From: JAEWWD01 sp964440115
Lineage (GTDB): Bacteria > Bacillota > Clostridia > Christensenellales > CAG-138
Direction of reading: 5' to 3'
DNA: 64,000 nucleotides
Assembly (NCBI GenBank): GCA_964440115.1
Contig: CAYTPV010000007.1
Location: 124,001 to 188,000 of the forward strand
Part shown: positions 50,139-58,731 of the stretch, piece by piece
How positions within the stretch are numbered: position 1 is the first letter of the stretch
Layout of the letters: each line of letters starts with the position of its first letter
The notes under the pieces: generated by a model
What the model was told of the DNA's origin: nothing
Database searches by the model: none
The model's input: the letters and a program-made list of their open reading frames with translations, nothing else
Made by a program: the position numbers and the translations under genes

Positions 50139-51245
50139 CTAAGAGCTCCGGTGTGTGCTGCCGAATATCAATGCGAACAGAGTTGCCGCCGCTGTCCCCA
50201 GCGCACAGGCAAACAGAATCGAAAGACCTGAAACCGCATTAATGGCATACATCGACGCAGTCCCGGAGAAGGTTTCTGTACTGTTTGGGAACAGCACTAG
50301 CACAACGTAAGCAATGACGGCCGAGATGACGCCGTGCAGAAGCTTTATTCCAAGATAACGGGCAGGCTTCTTGAACTCAACAAAAGCCATTGCCTGCACC
50401 ATGATGCTTAAGCCGCCAAATGAAATCAAAAAAGTGCACATCGGAAGCGTGTAAAGCACAGGCAATCCTGTTTGGGATATCAGATGGCAGCCGCCTGTCA
50501 TTTCCAGCAATCCGAGCAGCAGTCCGTGTGACGGAGAAGAGCCTTTGACTGCTGAGAATGCAGCATCGATGGGCGCGCCCAGCACGGATATCACTTTGAG
50601 TTCACTTAGTACCTCGGCAAGCACCAGGAAAAAGACGACACTGCCGCCCACTTTGAGCATATCCGCCATGCCATCCGTGATGGAAAGCGGCAGTACCCGG
50701 TATAGAGGTTCTTGCATCAGACGAACAGCACGAGGCGGTTCGGCGTATTTCATAGGTTGAAATATTAGCTGCAGCACTGCTACAATAAGACCGCCCGCGT
50801 AATGTGACACTGCAAGCGGAAGGAACAGCCGCAAATCCGAGAACATTCCCCCGGCGACAGCGCCCATCAGAAACATGGGACTGCACAGATTGCAGATCGT
50901 GCCAAGCCGTTCCGCTTCCTCGGCGGATACGCTGCCGGAACGCTGCAGCATACCGCACAGTCTCGCGCCGGAAGGGTAGCCTGAAATCCCGCCCAGCAGC
51001 AGCATGGGCAGGGCGTAGCGGGAAATACGCAGCCGTTTGGAAACGGGATGAAGCAGGTACGCAAGCATGTGCAGCGCGCCGGTGCGTTCCATAAGCGTTG
51101 CACTTGCGAAAAACGGGAATAACGTTGGCAGCAATGTTCCCCACCAAAGCGAAAGCGCCGTCTGAGCGGCATTCAATGCTGGGCGCGAGAACATGACCAG
51201 CGATAAACATAATAAAAATGCGGCAAATGCCACGGTGCGCTTCAT
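50139..51245 (-). CDS. ylbJ: YlbJ-like sporulation integral membrane protein
   Basis: A 368-residue multispan membrane protein with nucleoside-recognition (Gate) type domains. Motifs match YlbJ: LLPTLFPFFASATLMERTG, LGGISGYPSGARLCGML, GTICNLCSPMFLMGAVAGGM, and KVGGSVVFFLVLAEVL. Bacillus YlbJ is needed for heat-resistant spores and is regulated by sigma-E. Its presence with SpoIVFA/FB-like genes hints at a sporulation programme or its remains. Start with GGAGG 6 bases before. Read leftwards from a 77-base divergent gap with ylbK; converges on rqcH. Confidence 0.85.
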   Translation of the reverse strand: MKRTVAFAAFLLCLSLVMFSRPALNAAQTALSLWWGTLLPTLFPFFASATLMERTGALHMLAYLLHPVSKRLRISRYALPMLLLGGISGYPSGARLCGMLQRSGSVSAEEAERLGTICNLCSPMFLMGAVAGGMFSDLRLFLPLAVSHYAGGLIVAVLQLIFQPMKYAEPPRAVRLMQEPLYRVLPLSITDGMADMLKVGGSVVFFLVLAEVLSELKVISVLGAPIDAAFSAVKGSSPSHGLLLGLLEMTGGCHLISQTGLPVLYTLPMCTFLISFGGLSIMVQAMAFVEFKKPARYLGIKLLHGVISAVIAYVVLVLFPNSTETFSGTASMYAINAVSGLSILFACALGTAAATLFALIFGSTHRSS

Positions 51246-51322
51246 ATGCGCCTCCGGTCCGGAATAAATGGGTACTGTGACGGAATCGTCTGCATTATTC
51301 TTATGAAAGGGAAGTGCGTAGC

Positions 51323-52192
51323 ATGACGAAGACAGTCGGACTTGCGCTTGGCTCCGGCAGTACGAAAGGGATTGCGCATATCGGCGTGATTCAGGTTTTG
51401 GAAGAATACGGCGTGCCTATTGATATCATTGCCGGGTCAAGTGCCGGTGCAATCATAGGCGCGATTTATGCTGTCGGTACAGATTTGGATATGCTCGGCA
51501 AATTCTTTGCCTGTATGAGCAGTAGGGAATATATGGATATGACATTACCACGCATGGGGAAGGGCGGCCTTGTAAAAGGGGATCGGCTGCAGGAACTTAT
51601 CCGCGTATTGACGCACGATAAGACATTTGATCAGACCCGCATTCCATTTTTGTGTATGGCAGTGGATGTAGAAACCGGAGAACTCATCACATTCCGCGAA
51701 GGCAAGAAACTGCATGAATGCGTGCGCGCCAGCATGTCCATACCCGGCGTTTTTGTACCGATCCGTATAGACGGCAGGCTATGTGTAGACGGCGGCGTAC
51801 TCGAACGCGTCCCCTGTATACCGTTGAAAGAGGCGGGGGCTGATGTTGTGATAGGTGTGGATGTGGGCTATCGCGGGGAAACACAGCGCATAGAAACGCC
51901 CAGCGTTCGAAACTTGCTTGACAACGCGCTGGATATCATGCAATGGGAAATTACGCGCCTTCGTACTGAAGCTGCGGATATCATGCTTACGCCCAATGTA
52001 CGTGGGATGATGAAACGGTTTTCTACAGTGCGAACGGACGATTGCATTTGCGAAGGCAGGCGGGTTGCAGAAGAAGCTATGCCCCGCATATTGGAAGTAT
52101 TAAAAGAAAAGGGCATACCTCTCAAGCCCAAATTCGGTATCAAAGAACGATGGGCGGCTGAGAAAAATCGCGAACCGGACTGTCCTGCTTAG
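51323..52192 (+). CDS. ylbK: Patatin-like phospholipase (YlbK/RssA type)
   Basis: A 289-residue patatin-family serine hydrolase expected to cleave acyl chains from lipids. The oxyanion loop is GLALGSGSTKGIAHIGV, the nucleophile elbow is IAGSSAGAIIG near 39, and the catalytic Asp is in CVDGGVLERVP near 155. The C-terminal part is basic. It corresponds to Bacillus ylbK by neighbours ylbJ and ylbM. Start ATG 51323 with GAAAGGGAAG; the frame opens at GTG 51314. Its 3' end overlaps tmcAL on the other strand by 53 bases. Confidence 0.9.
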   Translation: MTKTVGLALGSGSTKGIAHIGVIQVLEEYGVPIDIIAGSSAGAIIGAIYAVGTDLDMLGKFFACMSSREYMDMTLPRMGKGGLVKGDRLQELIRVLTHDKTFDQTRIPFLCMAVDVETGELITFREGKKLHECVRASMSIPGVFVPIRIDGRLCVDGGVLERVPCIPLKEAGADVVIGVDVGYRGETQRIETPSVRNLLDNALDIMQWEITRLRTEAADIMLTPNVRGMMKRFSTVRTDDCICEGRRVAEEAMPRILEVLKEKGIPLKPKFGIKERWAAEKNREPDCPA

Positions 52193-53345
52193 CTAAAAGT
52201 GCGTAAATATCATGTGCACGCATGTCCAGATCAATGAGAGCCTGCGCAGCAGACGGACAATTTTCAATATCAGCACGCCGAATGAGCAGCGGCAGTGTCC
52301 TTTTATGGCCGATTGCGGAAAGCAGCGGCCGCGCGCTTCTCTTAAAACCAAGCACGCGCAAATATAACGCGTCGTCTTCCATCGTGCTTCTGGAAAGGTT
52401 TTTTGTTATGCCTATCAGAGCGCTCATTGCGATACGCTTGCAGCGTGCCATCGTATACCGCTTGCTTTTGAGCATGGAAAATAACTGTTCTAAGCTGACA
52501 GCCTGCCGTGCGGAACGGTACAGCACGTTTTCAAACCCTTCCTGCACATCGGGAAGTTCAGCTATTTCTTTTACGCTCATGCGGCGCAGCGCATACAGCA
52601 TAAGCATTTCGGCGTCCGCCAATCCGATGGGGCGAATGCCACCGATCTGGAACCTTCCGGCAATATACATGGGCATGCCATTCATGGCAAGCGGGTCGCC
52701 CTTAAACAAGGCTTCCCGTATTGCCGTTGCGCTGGAAAAGGCGCCTGTGAGTTCCGCATCGTTATATCCTCCGCCTTGCCGGTGTATGGCGATAGGCCGT
52801 GCATCCGGCGCGTATTTTTTTAAATACCGAATATACTCCATTCCTAAAATGCTGTTAGGCGAACGCAGAGTTTCAAGCAAAGCGGGGGAGGCCCCGCATG
52901 CTTCCAATGCGTCATATCGTGCCCTGGGGTAGGATTTTCCGAGAGAAAGCTGTTCTCGGAGGGATTGCAAAAATGCGGGCGGTTCTTCACTGAGCGCTTG
53001 CGCGGCTTGTTCTAGCGAAGAAATATCCGGCGTTTCGCTGCCAAAGCAAAGAGAATGTAATACGCCTGTACCGGCAAGAATTTTTACGCCTCCCGCAGCA
53101 AAGCGCTCAGCACTGCTTAACGCGCAGGCAGCCGGAAGCTCCAGTACAAGATCAGCTCCGGCTTCAAGTGCCCATTGTGTCCGGATATATTTATCGGCTA
53201 CAGCCGGTTCACCGCGCTGTACGTAATCGCCGCTCATGACGACTATGACATAGTCGCTATTGGAAGCCATCCGTGCCTGCTGCAGATGATAAACATGTCC
53301 GTTATGCAGAGGATTATATTCCGCAATAATACCTGTCACACGCAT
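52140..53345 (-). CDS. tmcAL: tRNA(Met) cytidine acetate ligase TmcAL (YlbM)
   Basis: A 401-residue enzyme that activates acetate with ATP and acetylates the wobble cytidine of elongator tRNA(Met). The nucleotidyltransferase fold is clear: VTGIIAEYNPLHNGHVYHLQQ, VVMSGDYVQRGEPAVADKY, ADLVLELPAACALSSAERFA and FGSETPD; the RNA-binding C-terminal half follows. Normal length. Start ATG 53345 with GGAAGGGAG before. It shares its 3' end with ylbK and diverges from pta across a 217-base gap. Confidence 0.93.
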   Translation of the reverse strand: MRVTGIIAEYNPLHNGHVYHLQQARMASNSDYVIVVMSGDYVQRGEPAVADKYIRTQWALEAGADLVLELPAACALSSAERFAAGGVKILAGTGVLHSLCFGSETPDISSLEQAAQALSEEPPAFLQSLREQLSLGKSYPRARYDALEACGASPALLETLRSPNSILGMEYIRYLKKYAPDARPIAIHRQGGGYNDAELTGAFSSATAIREALFKGDPLAMNGMPMYIAGRFQIGGIRPIGLADAEMLMLYALRRMSVKEIAELPDVQEGFENVLYRSARQAVSLEQLFSMLKSKRYTMARCKRIAMSALIGITKNLSRSTMEDDALYLRVLGFKRSARPLLSAIGHKRTLPLLIRRADIENCPSAAQALIDLDMRAHDIYALLAKQDSPVRDFSQPPIVL

Positions 53346-53459
53346 GAATGCTGATCTCCCTTCCGGTTTTCATCTATTTTATCACATACGGCCTGCCAAT
53401 AAAAAGTTGACTCGAAACGAAAAAAACACGTTTTTTACGTATCCTAATGTGGAATATTG

Positions 53460-53468
53460 TGATATAAT
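53460..53468 (+). promoter_or_regulatory. Extended -10 promoter of pta-ackA
   Basis: TGATATAAT: a perfect TATAAT (53463-53468) with the TG of an extended -10 (53460-53461). The -35 region is poor. An A/T-rich palindromic stretch (about 53419-53440) lies upstream. Confidence 0.6.
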
Positions 53469-53563
53469 TTTCGGGGTTAAGGGATAAAAACCCGTACTGC
53501 TATCAATTATACAGTTTATAATGTCTGTGTTTTTATAAATAGGAAGGAGCGGAAATCAAAAAT

Positions 53564-54565
53564 ATGTCGGCGTTAATTGAAGGCATCCGAGCAAAAGCAA
53601 AAAGCAACAAGAAGCACATCCTATTACCCGAAGGAACGGAAGAGCGTACTATTCAGGCATCTGCTATTATTGTTAATGAAGGCATTGCAGATGTCACACT
53701 GCTGGGGAAAGAGTCGGATATCCGCGCTGCTGCGGACAAGCTGGGTGTATCCCTCAATGGTATTGGCATTATCGATCCCGAAGTATCAGCAGAATTGCCA
53801 TCCTATATCGAGAAATACTATGAAATGCGCAAAACCAAGGGCGTTACTCCTGAAATCGCCAGTGAGACGATGAGGAATACGCTCTTTTTTGCGGCCATGA
53901 TGGTAAAAGAGCAAAAGGCAGACGGTATGGTCGCGGGCGCAATCAGCACGACTGGCGACACACTTCGCCCGGGCCTTCAGATTATCAAAATGGCAAAAGG
54001 CATTTCCGTTGTTTCCAGCTGCTTTATCATGGATGTTCCCAATAAGGCCTATGGCCATGACGGTCTGCTGATATTCGGCGACTGCGCTGTCAATCCCAAT
54101 CCCACGGCCGAACAGCTTGCGGCAATCGCCATTTCTTCCGCTGCTACCGGAAAAGCGCTTTGCGGTATGGAACCGCGCGTTGCGATGCTTTCGTTCTCCA
54201 CGAAGGGCAGTGCGAAGCATGAACTGGTGGATAAGGTCGTAGAAGCTACCAAATTGGTCAAGGAACTTGCACCCAGCCTCAACGTGGATGGCGAACTGCA
54301 GGCAGATGCGGCGCTGGTGGAGAAGGTCGGACAGCTCAAATCGCCCGGCAGCCCTGTTGCGGGCAAAGCGAATGTTATGATATTCCCGGATCTGCAGGCA
54401 GGCAATATCGGATACAAGCTGGTGCAGCGTCTTGCCGGAGCGGAAGCAATCGGCCCCGTATGCCAGGGTTTTGCGCGTCCCATCAACGATCTTTCCCGCG
54501 GATGCAGCGTGGAGGATATCGTGAACGTAGTCGCTATTACCGCCGTGCAGGCGCAGGAGATATAA
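53564..54565 (+). CDS. pta: Phosphate acetyltransferase
   Basis: A 333-residue Pta that converts acetyl-CoA and phosphate to acetyl phosphate, for ATP formation from fermentation with AckA. Family marks: LPEGTEERTIQASAIIVNEG, MRKTKGVTPE, LFFAAMMVKEQKADGMVAGA, TTGDTLRPGLQII, LSFSTKGSAKHELVDKV, ANVMIFPDLQAGNIGYKL and the C-terminal GPVCQGFARPINDLSRG. Length is the short form common in Clostridia. The AGGAAGGAG site stands 14 bases before the ATG, farther than usual. Directly precedes ackA. Confidence 0.95.
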   Translation: MSALIEGIRAKAKSNKKHILLPEGTEERTIQASAIIVNEGIADVTLLGKESDIRAAADKLGVSLNGIGIIDPEVSAELPSYIEKYYEMRKTKGVTPEIASETMRNTLFFAAMMVKEQKADGMVAGAISTTGDTLRPGLQIIKMAKGISVVSSCFIMDVPNKAYGHDGLLIFGDCAVNPNPTAEQLAAIAISSAATGKALCGMEPRVAMLSFSTKGSAKHELVDKVVEATKLVKELAPSLNVDGELQADAALVEKVGQLKSPGSPVAGKANVMIFPDLQAGNIGYKLVQRLAGAEAIGPVCQGFARPINDLSRGCSVEDIVNVVAITAVQAQEI

Positions 54566-54575
54566 GGAGGAAGCC

Positions 54576-55781
54576 ATGAATATACTCGTCGTAAACGCGG
54601 GAAGCAGCTCACTCAAATATCAGCTGATCGATGTTAAGAACGAAACCGTAATCGCAAAAGGTCTTTGCGAACGCATCGGCATTCCGGATTCCAAGCTCGT
54701 TTACAAACCGGCAGGCAAAGGTTCGCATGAGATTAAAAAAGATATGCGCGACCATACCGACGCCATCCGTATGGTATTGGATGCCCTGATCGATCCCGAA
54801 ATCGGCGTCATCAAGGATATGAAAGAGATCGCTGCGGTAGGTCACCGTTTGGTCCATGGCGGCGAAAAATTTACCGGCACGGTACTCATCACTGATGAGA
54901 TACTTGCTACAATGGAAGAACTCACGGAACTTGCACCGCTGCATAATCCTGCAAACCTGATGGGAATAAGGGCCTGCAAGGCGATCATGAAGGATACCCC
55001 GATGGGTGGTGTATTCGATACAGCGTTCCATCAGACCATGCCGAAAAAAGCATATCTTTACGCATTGCCTTATGAGGCGTATACTGAAATGAAGATACGT
55101 CGTTACGGCTTCCACGGAACGTCGCATCGTTATGTCTCCCAGAAGGCTATTGAAAAACTCAACAAGCCGGCGGAAGAGACGAAGATCATCACCTGCCACC
55201 TTGGTAATGGTTCCAGTATTGCAGCCATACTTGGCGGCAAGAGCGTGGATACCTCCATGGGGTATACGCCGCTCGAAGGGTTGCCCATGGGCACCCGCTG
55301 CGGCGATATCGATCCCGCGATCGTGACTCAGCTGATGAGTAAAAAGGGTTGGAGCACTGCGGAAGTAGATGCATACCTGAATAAGGTGAGCGGTATGCAG
55401 GGGCTTTCCGGTGTATCTTCCGATTTCCGCGATTTGTGGAGTGCGGCTGAAGCTGGCAACGAACGCGCCAAAGCCGCTCTGGAAGTTTTCTGCTACAAGG
55501 TGAAGCGCTATATCGGCGCTTATGCTGCAGCCATGAACGGCGTGGACGCCATCGTGTTCACGGCTGGTGTTGGTGAAAACGATCGGGATGTACGTGCATG
55601 GGTGTGCGAGGATATGGAATACCTTGGTGTCGATTTCGACGCTGAGGCCAACAAAACCTGCCCGCGTGGAGAGGAAGCCGAAATCAGCAAGCCGAACAGC
55701 CGCGTAAAGGTGTTTGTCATCCCGACGGATGAAGAAATGATGATTGCGCGCGATACGGCTAGCGTCGTCGGTATCAAATAG
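54576..55781 (+). CDS. ackA: Acetate kinase
   Basis: A 401-residue AckA that makes acetate and ATP from acetyl phosphate. ASKHA fold motifs: MNILVVNAGSSSLKYQLI at the start, GHRLVHGGEKF, LAPLHNPANLMGI, GVFDTAFHQTMP, RRYGFHGTSHRYVS, HLGNGSSIAAI, MGTRCGDIDPAI and VFTAGVGEND. All catalytic residues seem intact. AAGGAGG before ATG, 10 bases after pta, so the two are one unit for acetate fermentation. Confidence 0.97.
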   Translation: MNILVVNAGSSSLKYQLIDVKNETVIAKGLCERIGIPDSKLVYKPAGKGSHEIKKDMRDHTDAIRMVLDALIDPEIGVIKDMKEIAAVGHRLVHGGEKFTGTVLITDEILATMEELTELAPLHNPANLMGIRACKAIMKDTPMGGVFDTAFHQTMPKKAYLYALPYEAYTEMKIRRYGFHGTSHRYVSQKAIEKLNKPAEETKIITCHLGNGSSIAAILGGKSVDTSMGYTPLEGLPMGTRCGDIDPAIVTQLMSKKGWSTAEVDAYLNKVSGMQGLSGVSSDFRDLWSAAEAGNERAKAALEVFCYKVKRYIGAYAAAMNGVDAIVFTAGVGENDRDVRAWVCEDMEYLGVDFDAEANKTCPRGEEAEISKPNSRVKVFVIPTDEEMMIARDTASVVGIK

Positions 55782-55804
55782 CAATCAAAACGGAGGTACC
55801 TTAA

Positions 55805-55948
55805 ATGAAGCATGTACAGACCATTCAGAAGCCCTGCATAAAGGCTGGCGAACATACCGGCTGCGGCGAATGCCAGGCCAGCTGTCAGTCCGCCTGCAAG
55901 ACAAGCTGCACCGTCGCCAATCAGTCCTGCCAGAAAGAAAAGAAATAA
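55805..55948 (+). CDS. scfA: SCIFF ranthipeptide precursor
   Basis: A 47-residue peptide not listed by ordinary length cut-offs. Its C-terminal part, GECQASCQSACKTSCTVANQ then SC, is the SCIFF (six cysteines in forty-five) core, conserved across Clostridia. Cys residues are at 11, 20, 23, 27, 31, 35 and 42; Cys11 is an extra one in the leader. In this family the next-door radical SAM enzyme joins Cys sulfur to other residues as thioethers. The leader MKHVQTIQKP is typical. ATG 55805 has GGAGGT 6 bases before. Located after ackA and 86 bases before the maturase, with a hairpin between. Function of mature SCIFF peptides is still debated. Confidence 0.93.
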   Translation: MKHVQTIQKPCIKAGEHTGCGECQASCQSACKTSCTVANQSCQKEKK

Positions 55949-55963
55949 ATTGCTTTTAAATGA

Positions 55964-55995
55964 CGGGCGGGCATTTTGCCCGCCCGGCATTTTGC
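55964..55995 (+). terminator. Attenuating hairpin between SCIFF peptide and maturase
   Basis: CGGGCGGGCA (55964-55973) with TGCCCGCCCG (55977-55986), TTT loop, followed by GCATTTTGC. A strong stem with a moderate T-tract: it would give far more transcript of the peptide than of the enzyme. Confidence 0.7.
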
Positions 55996-56034
55996 TGTTC
56001 CAAAACATTGTATACGAAATCCGGAGGTCATTCC

Positions 56035-57378
56035 TTGATACACGCGTTCACCTTTTACGATCCCATATCCAGCACCAAACGCTATCTTTTGCTGGATGTT
56101 GAAAGTGGAGCCGTTCACCGTTTGGATGAATCGGCATATGTAATCGCCCGCTCCATCGAACTGGGGCAAGATCCGTATTGCGCCGGCCCTTCGAAGGAAG
56201 AAGTCGAAGAGATACTTGCGGAGTTTGAAAGCCTGCGGCAAGACGGCCTGCTTTTTTCATCGGAGCAGGAAGCGCCTGTACGAAAAGAGACCACGCAAGT
56301 GATAAAGGCTATGTGCCTGCATGTAGCGCATGATTGCAATCTGCGCTGCAAATACTGCTTTGCTTCGACCGGAGAATTTCACGGTTCACGTATGCTGATG
56401 ACGGCAGAAGTCGGCAGGGCGGCGCTGGATTTCTTGATTGCACATTCCGGAAAGCGGCAGCATTTGGAAGTTGATCTTTTCGGCGGGGAACCGCTGTTAA
56501 ATTTTGATGTGTTGTGCGAGATCGTGGCTTACGGCCGTGAACTGGAACGAAAACACAACAAAATCATCCGTTTTACCGTTACGACAAACGGTCTTGCGCT
56601 GACCCCTGACAAAATCGAATACCTCAATCGCGAGATGCATAATATCGTACTGAGTCTGGACGGCCGCAGAGAAATCCACGATGAACTGCGCCCGACTGTG
56701 AACGGCAAGGGTTCGTTCGACGCGATTGCAGAAAAGGCGCTTGCGCTGGTGGAGGCAAGAGGAGACAGGGAGTATTATATCCGCGGAACTTTTACAAATC
56801 GAAACCTCGATTTCACTGCGGACGTGAAAGCACTCCGGAATATGGGATTTGAACAGCTCTCTCTGGAGCCTGTTGTACTGCCCAAAGACAATCCTTATGC
56901 GATTGAAGAAAAGCATGTTCAGAGCATTCTTGACGAATACGATAAGCTTGCGGCTTATGTTATGCAAAGCAGGCAGGATGGGAATTGGCTGAATTTCTTT
57001 CACTTTATGTTGGATATGGATCATGGTCCGTGTCTCAAAAAGCGCATCACAGGCTGTGGAGCCGGCACGGAATATGTTGCCATAACGCCGGATGGAGATA
57101 TTTATCCCTGCCATCAGTTTGTCGGTGAAGAAGGGTTTGCAATGGGAAATGTGCTTACAGGCACGTTTGACGATACCATGCAGCAGCCTTTTCAATCTTG
57201 CAATGTACGCACGAAACCCGCATGCCGGGATTGCTGGGCTAAGTATTTCTGCAGCGGGGGATGCGCAGCGAACGCATGGAAATATAACCGGGATATCCAT
57301 GTTCCGGATGAGATTACCTGTACATTCGAGCGTAAGCGTACGGAGTGCGCGATAGGGATCAATACATGTGACAGATAG
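56035..57378 (+). CDS. scfB: SCIFF peptide maturase (radical SAM, SPASM-type)
   Basis: A 447-residue enzyme that forms thioether cross-links in the SCIFF peptide (TIGR03974). The N-terminal RRE-like peptide-binding region is about 1-85. The radical SAM motif is C101, C105, C108 in DCNLRCKYC, with DLFGGEPLLNFDV (GGEP motif). The C-terminal SPASM domain binds two more clusters: CGAGTEYVAITPDGDIYPC, CRDCWAKYFCSGGCAANAW. TTG 56035 is chosen because CCGGAGG precedes it by about 7 bases; the frame opens at 55960 in the hairpin. The peptide substrate lies just upstream. Confidence 0.93.
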   Translation: MIHAFTFYDPISSTKRYLLLDVESGAVHRLDESAYVIARSIELGQDPYCAGPSKEEVEEILAEFESLRQDGLLFSSEQEAPVRKETTQVIKAMCLHVAHDCNLRCKYCFASTGEFHGSRMLMTAEVGRAALDFLIAHSGKRQHLEVDLFGGEPLLNFDVLCEIVAYGRELERKHNKIIRFTVTTNGLALTPDKIEYLNREMHNIVLSLDGRREIHDELRPTVNGKGSFDAIAEKALALVEARGDREYYIRGTFTNRNLDFTADVKALRNMGFEQLSLEPVVLPKDNPYAIEEKHVQSILDEYDKLAAYVMQSRQDGNWLNFFHFMLDMDHGPCLKKRITGCGAGTEYVAITPDGDIYPCHQFVGEEGFAMGNVLTGTFDDTMQQPFQSCNVRTKPACRDCWAKYFCSGGCAANAWKYNRDIHVPDEITCTFERKRTECAIGINTCDR

Positions 57379-57398
57379 CATATGGAGGGGGAGTCAGG

Positions 57399-58325
57399 AT
57401 GCGTCCTGCCTGTATCAAAACCATTGTTGTTTGCCTTGTCAGCGTTATGCTGACTGGCTGCTCAAGCGAGTCGGCAATTATACGCGGACCTGCAGGCGTG
57501 CCGCAAGGCCTTCCTAAAAAACACACAGTAGAGGTTGTTTTTACTCCCCAGCCGGAAGCTGCGGGAAAATCTTCGGTGCCAAAAGCATCTGCTTCGCCAT
57601 CTCCTAAAATTTCAATAACGCCAAGTGTTCAGGCAATGCCCGTTCAGGAACTCGCGGCGAAAGAACTGCCTTTTTCTGAGCTTGCACCCACTACAACGAT
57701 GTCATTCGAAGAACTCGTCGGGGATAACGGTATTTACGAAGAGCCGGAAGGATATCCATCGCCGGATACATTCCGCGTTATTGTAGATCTAAGGTATCAG
57801 GTCGTGCTCGTTTATAAGCGTTCCGCAAGCGGAGAATACAACGTTCCCGTACGATACATGCTCTGCTCGACAGGCAAATCAACGACTCCCACACCTCGCG
57901 GCAGCTTTTCGGCGGGAGACAGTCGAGTTCGTTTCGGGCTTTTCGTTAACAATGGTGTCTATGGGCAGTATTGGACTCAAATCACGCGAAGAATCTATTT
58001 TCATTCCATATTGTATACAAAAAAGAATGCCGGAAGCTATACCAAGACTTCCTATAATCAGCTTGGCAAAAGAGTTTCCCACGGTTGTGTGCGTCTTTTG
58101 GTGCCCGATGCGCGATGGGTGTATTATCATGTCGCGCCCGGCACTTCCATAGAGATTCGTAAGGGAGATGCGGCCGATACCAAGACTGCTTCCATACGCG
58201 AACAGCTGACACGCCCTAAGCTCCCCGATACCAGGCAAACCTTGGAGCCGGGTGAAGTGCCTTACACCGATACATGGACTATTGAAACCTATCTCAAGCA
58301 TTACAAGACCGTTCCAGCCGTATAG
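57399..58325 (+). CDS. L,D-transpeptidase (YkuD) lipoprotein
   Basis: A 308-residue lipoprotein. Signal peptide ending VMLTGC with Cys21, then a Ser/Pro-rich linker (about 45-110), and the YkuD catalytic domain (about 125-260). The active-site motif SHGCVRL has the nucleophile Cys230, with FHSILY supplying the upstream His. Such enzymes link peptidoglycan stems 3-3 or attach proteins. It starts 21 bases after scfB, with GGAGGGGGAG; it may be read from the same message but is not part of ranthipeptide synthesis. A hairpin-rich gap follows. Confidence 0.92.
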   Translation: MRPACIKTIVVCLVSVMLTGCSSESAIIRGPAGVPQGLPKKHTVEVVFTPQPEAAGKSSVPKASASPSPKISITPSVQAMPVQELAAKELPFSELAPTTTMSFEELVGDNGIYEEPEGYPSPDTFRVIVDLRYQVVLVYKRSASGEYNVPVRYMLCSTGKSTTPTPRGSFSAGDSRVRFGLFVNNGVYGQYWTQITRRIYFHSILYTKKNAGSYTKTSYNQLGKRVSHGCVRLLVPDARWVYYHVAPGTSIEIRKGDAADTKTASIREQLTRPKLPDTRQTLEPGEVPYTDTWTIETYLKHYKTVPAV

Positions 58326-58379
58326 TATAAATCGGGAATTCCTGGCTTCAGAGTGTCTACAAACCCTCTATGGGGGTGT

Positions 58380-58612
58380 GGGGGATTCGATAATCCCCCA
58401 TTTTCAATCCGATTTGACGACATGCGCGTCAATCGGTGAAAAGAATGCAGCCGTGAGCTGCATTTTAACCACAAGGGTGGCATTTGTGCCAAAGGCCAAA
58501 CGCATAGCTCCTTAATGAAATCCCGAAAGTGCAAGCATTTTCGGGGGAAAACCCATCGGCAAAGTCCAAAGGACTTTATCGATGGCCTGATAAGCCGGGA
58601 TTTCCCGGCTTA
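58380..58612 (+). other. Run of six to seven hairpins: candidate structured RNA or remnant element
   Basis: In the 406-base gap 58326-58731 there is no gene but a dense run of stems: 58380-58387 with 58392-58399; 58409-58419 with 58427-58436 (one bulge); 58444-58451 with 58457-58464; CCAC/GTGG at 58469-58480 overlapping GGCA/TGCC at 58479-58490; 58522-58531 with 58536-58545; 58553-58567 with 58571-58585 (two stem sections); 58591-58600 with 58603-58612, followed by TTTTATG. Most loops are 3-5 bases. The last looks like a terminator. It does not match 6S, SRP, RNase P or tmRNA by eye. Possibilities: a non-coding RNA, or an end of an IS200/IS605-like element with its guide-type RNA. Confidence 0.5.
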
Positions 58613-58668
58613 TTTTATGTGGAAATGAAGGTTATAGGGCCGCCGAGGCACAACAGCTCCCTTTCTAC

Positions 58669-58697
58669 TTGCATCGGGACATGCTCTGTGACATAAT
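58669..58697 (+). promoter_or_regulatory. Promoter of secD-secF-recJ
   Basis: TTGCAT (58669-58674), 17-base spacer, CATAAT (58692-58697), 35 bases before the GTG of secD. It places the transcription start downstream of the hairpin run. Confidence 0.6.
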
Positions 58698-58731
58698 AGG
58701 TACGTTGCTATGAACGAAGGAGGAATGCGTA

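Noticed and set aside
54609..55784. Minus-strand open frame almost the full length of ackA
   Set aside because: Shadow of a highly expressed gene; the plus strand codes for a complete acetate kinase.
55744..55959. 71-codon frame spanning the ackA end and SCIFF region
   Set aside because: It is out of frame with the SCIFF peptide, which has the conserved Cys core and its own ribosome site.
58326..58731. 6S RNA, SRP RNA, RNase P RNA or tmRNA in the hairpin run
   Set aside because: No long bubble hairpin, GGAAG-type SRP tip, RNase P core or tRNA-like end could be recognised; left as an unidentified structured region.
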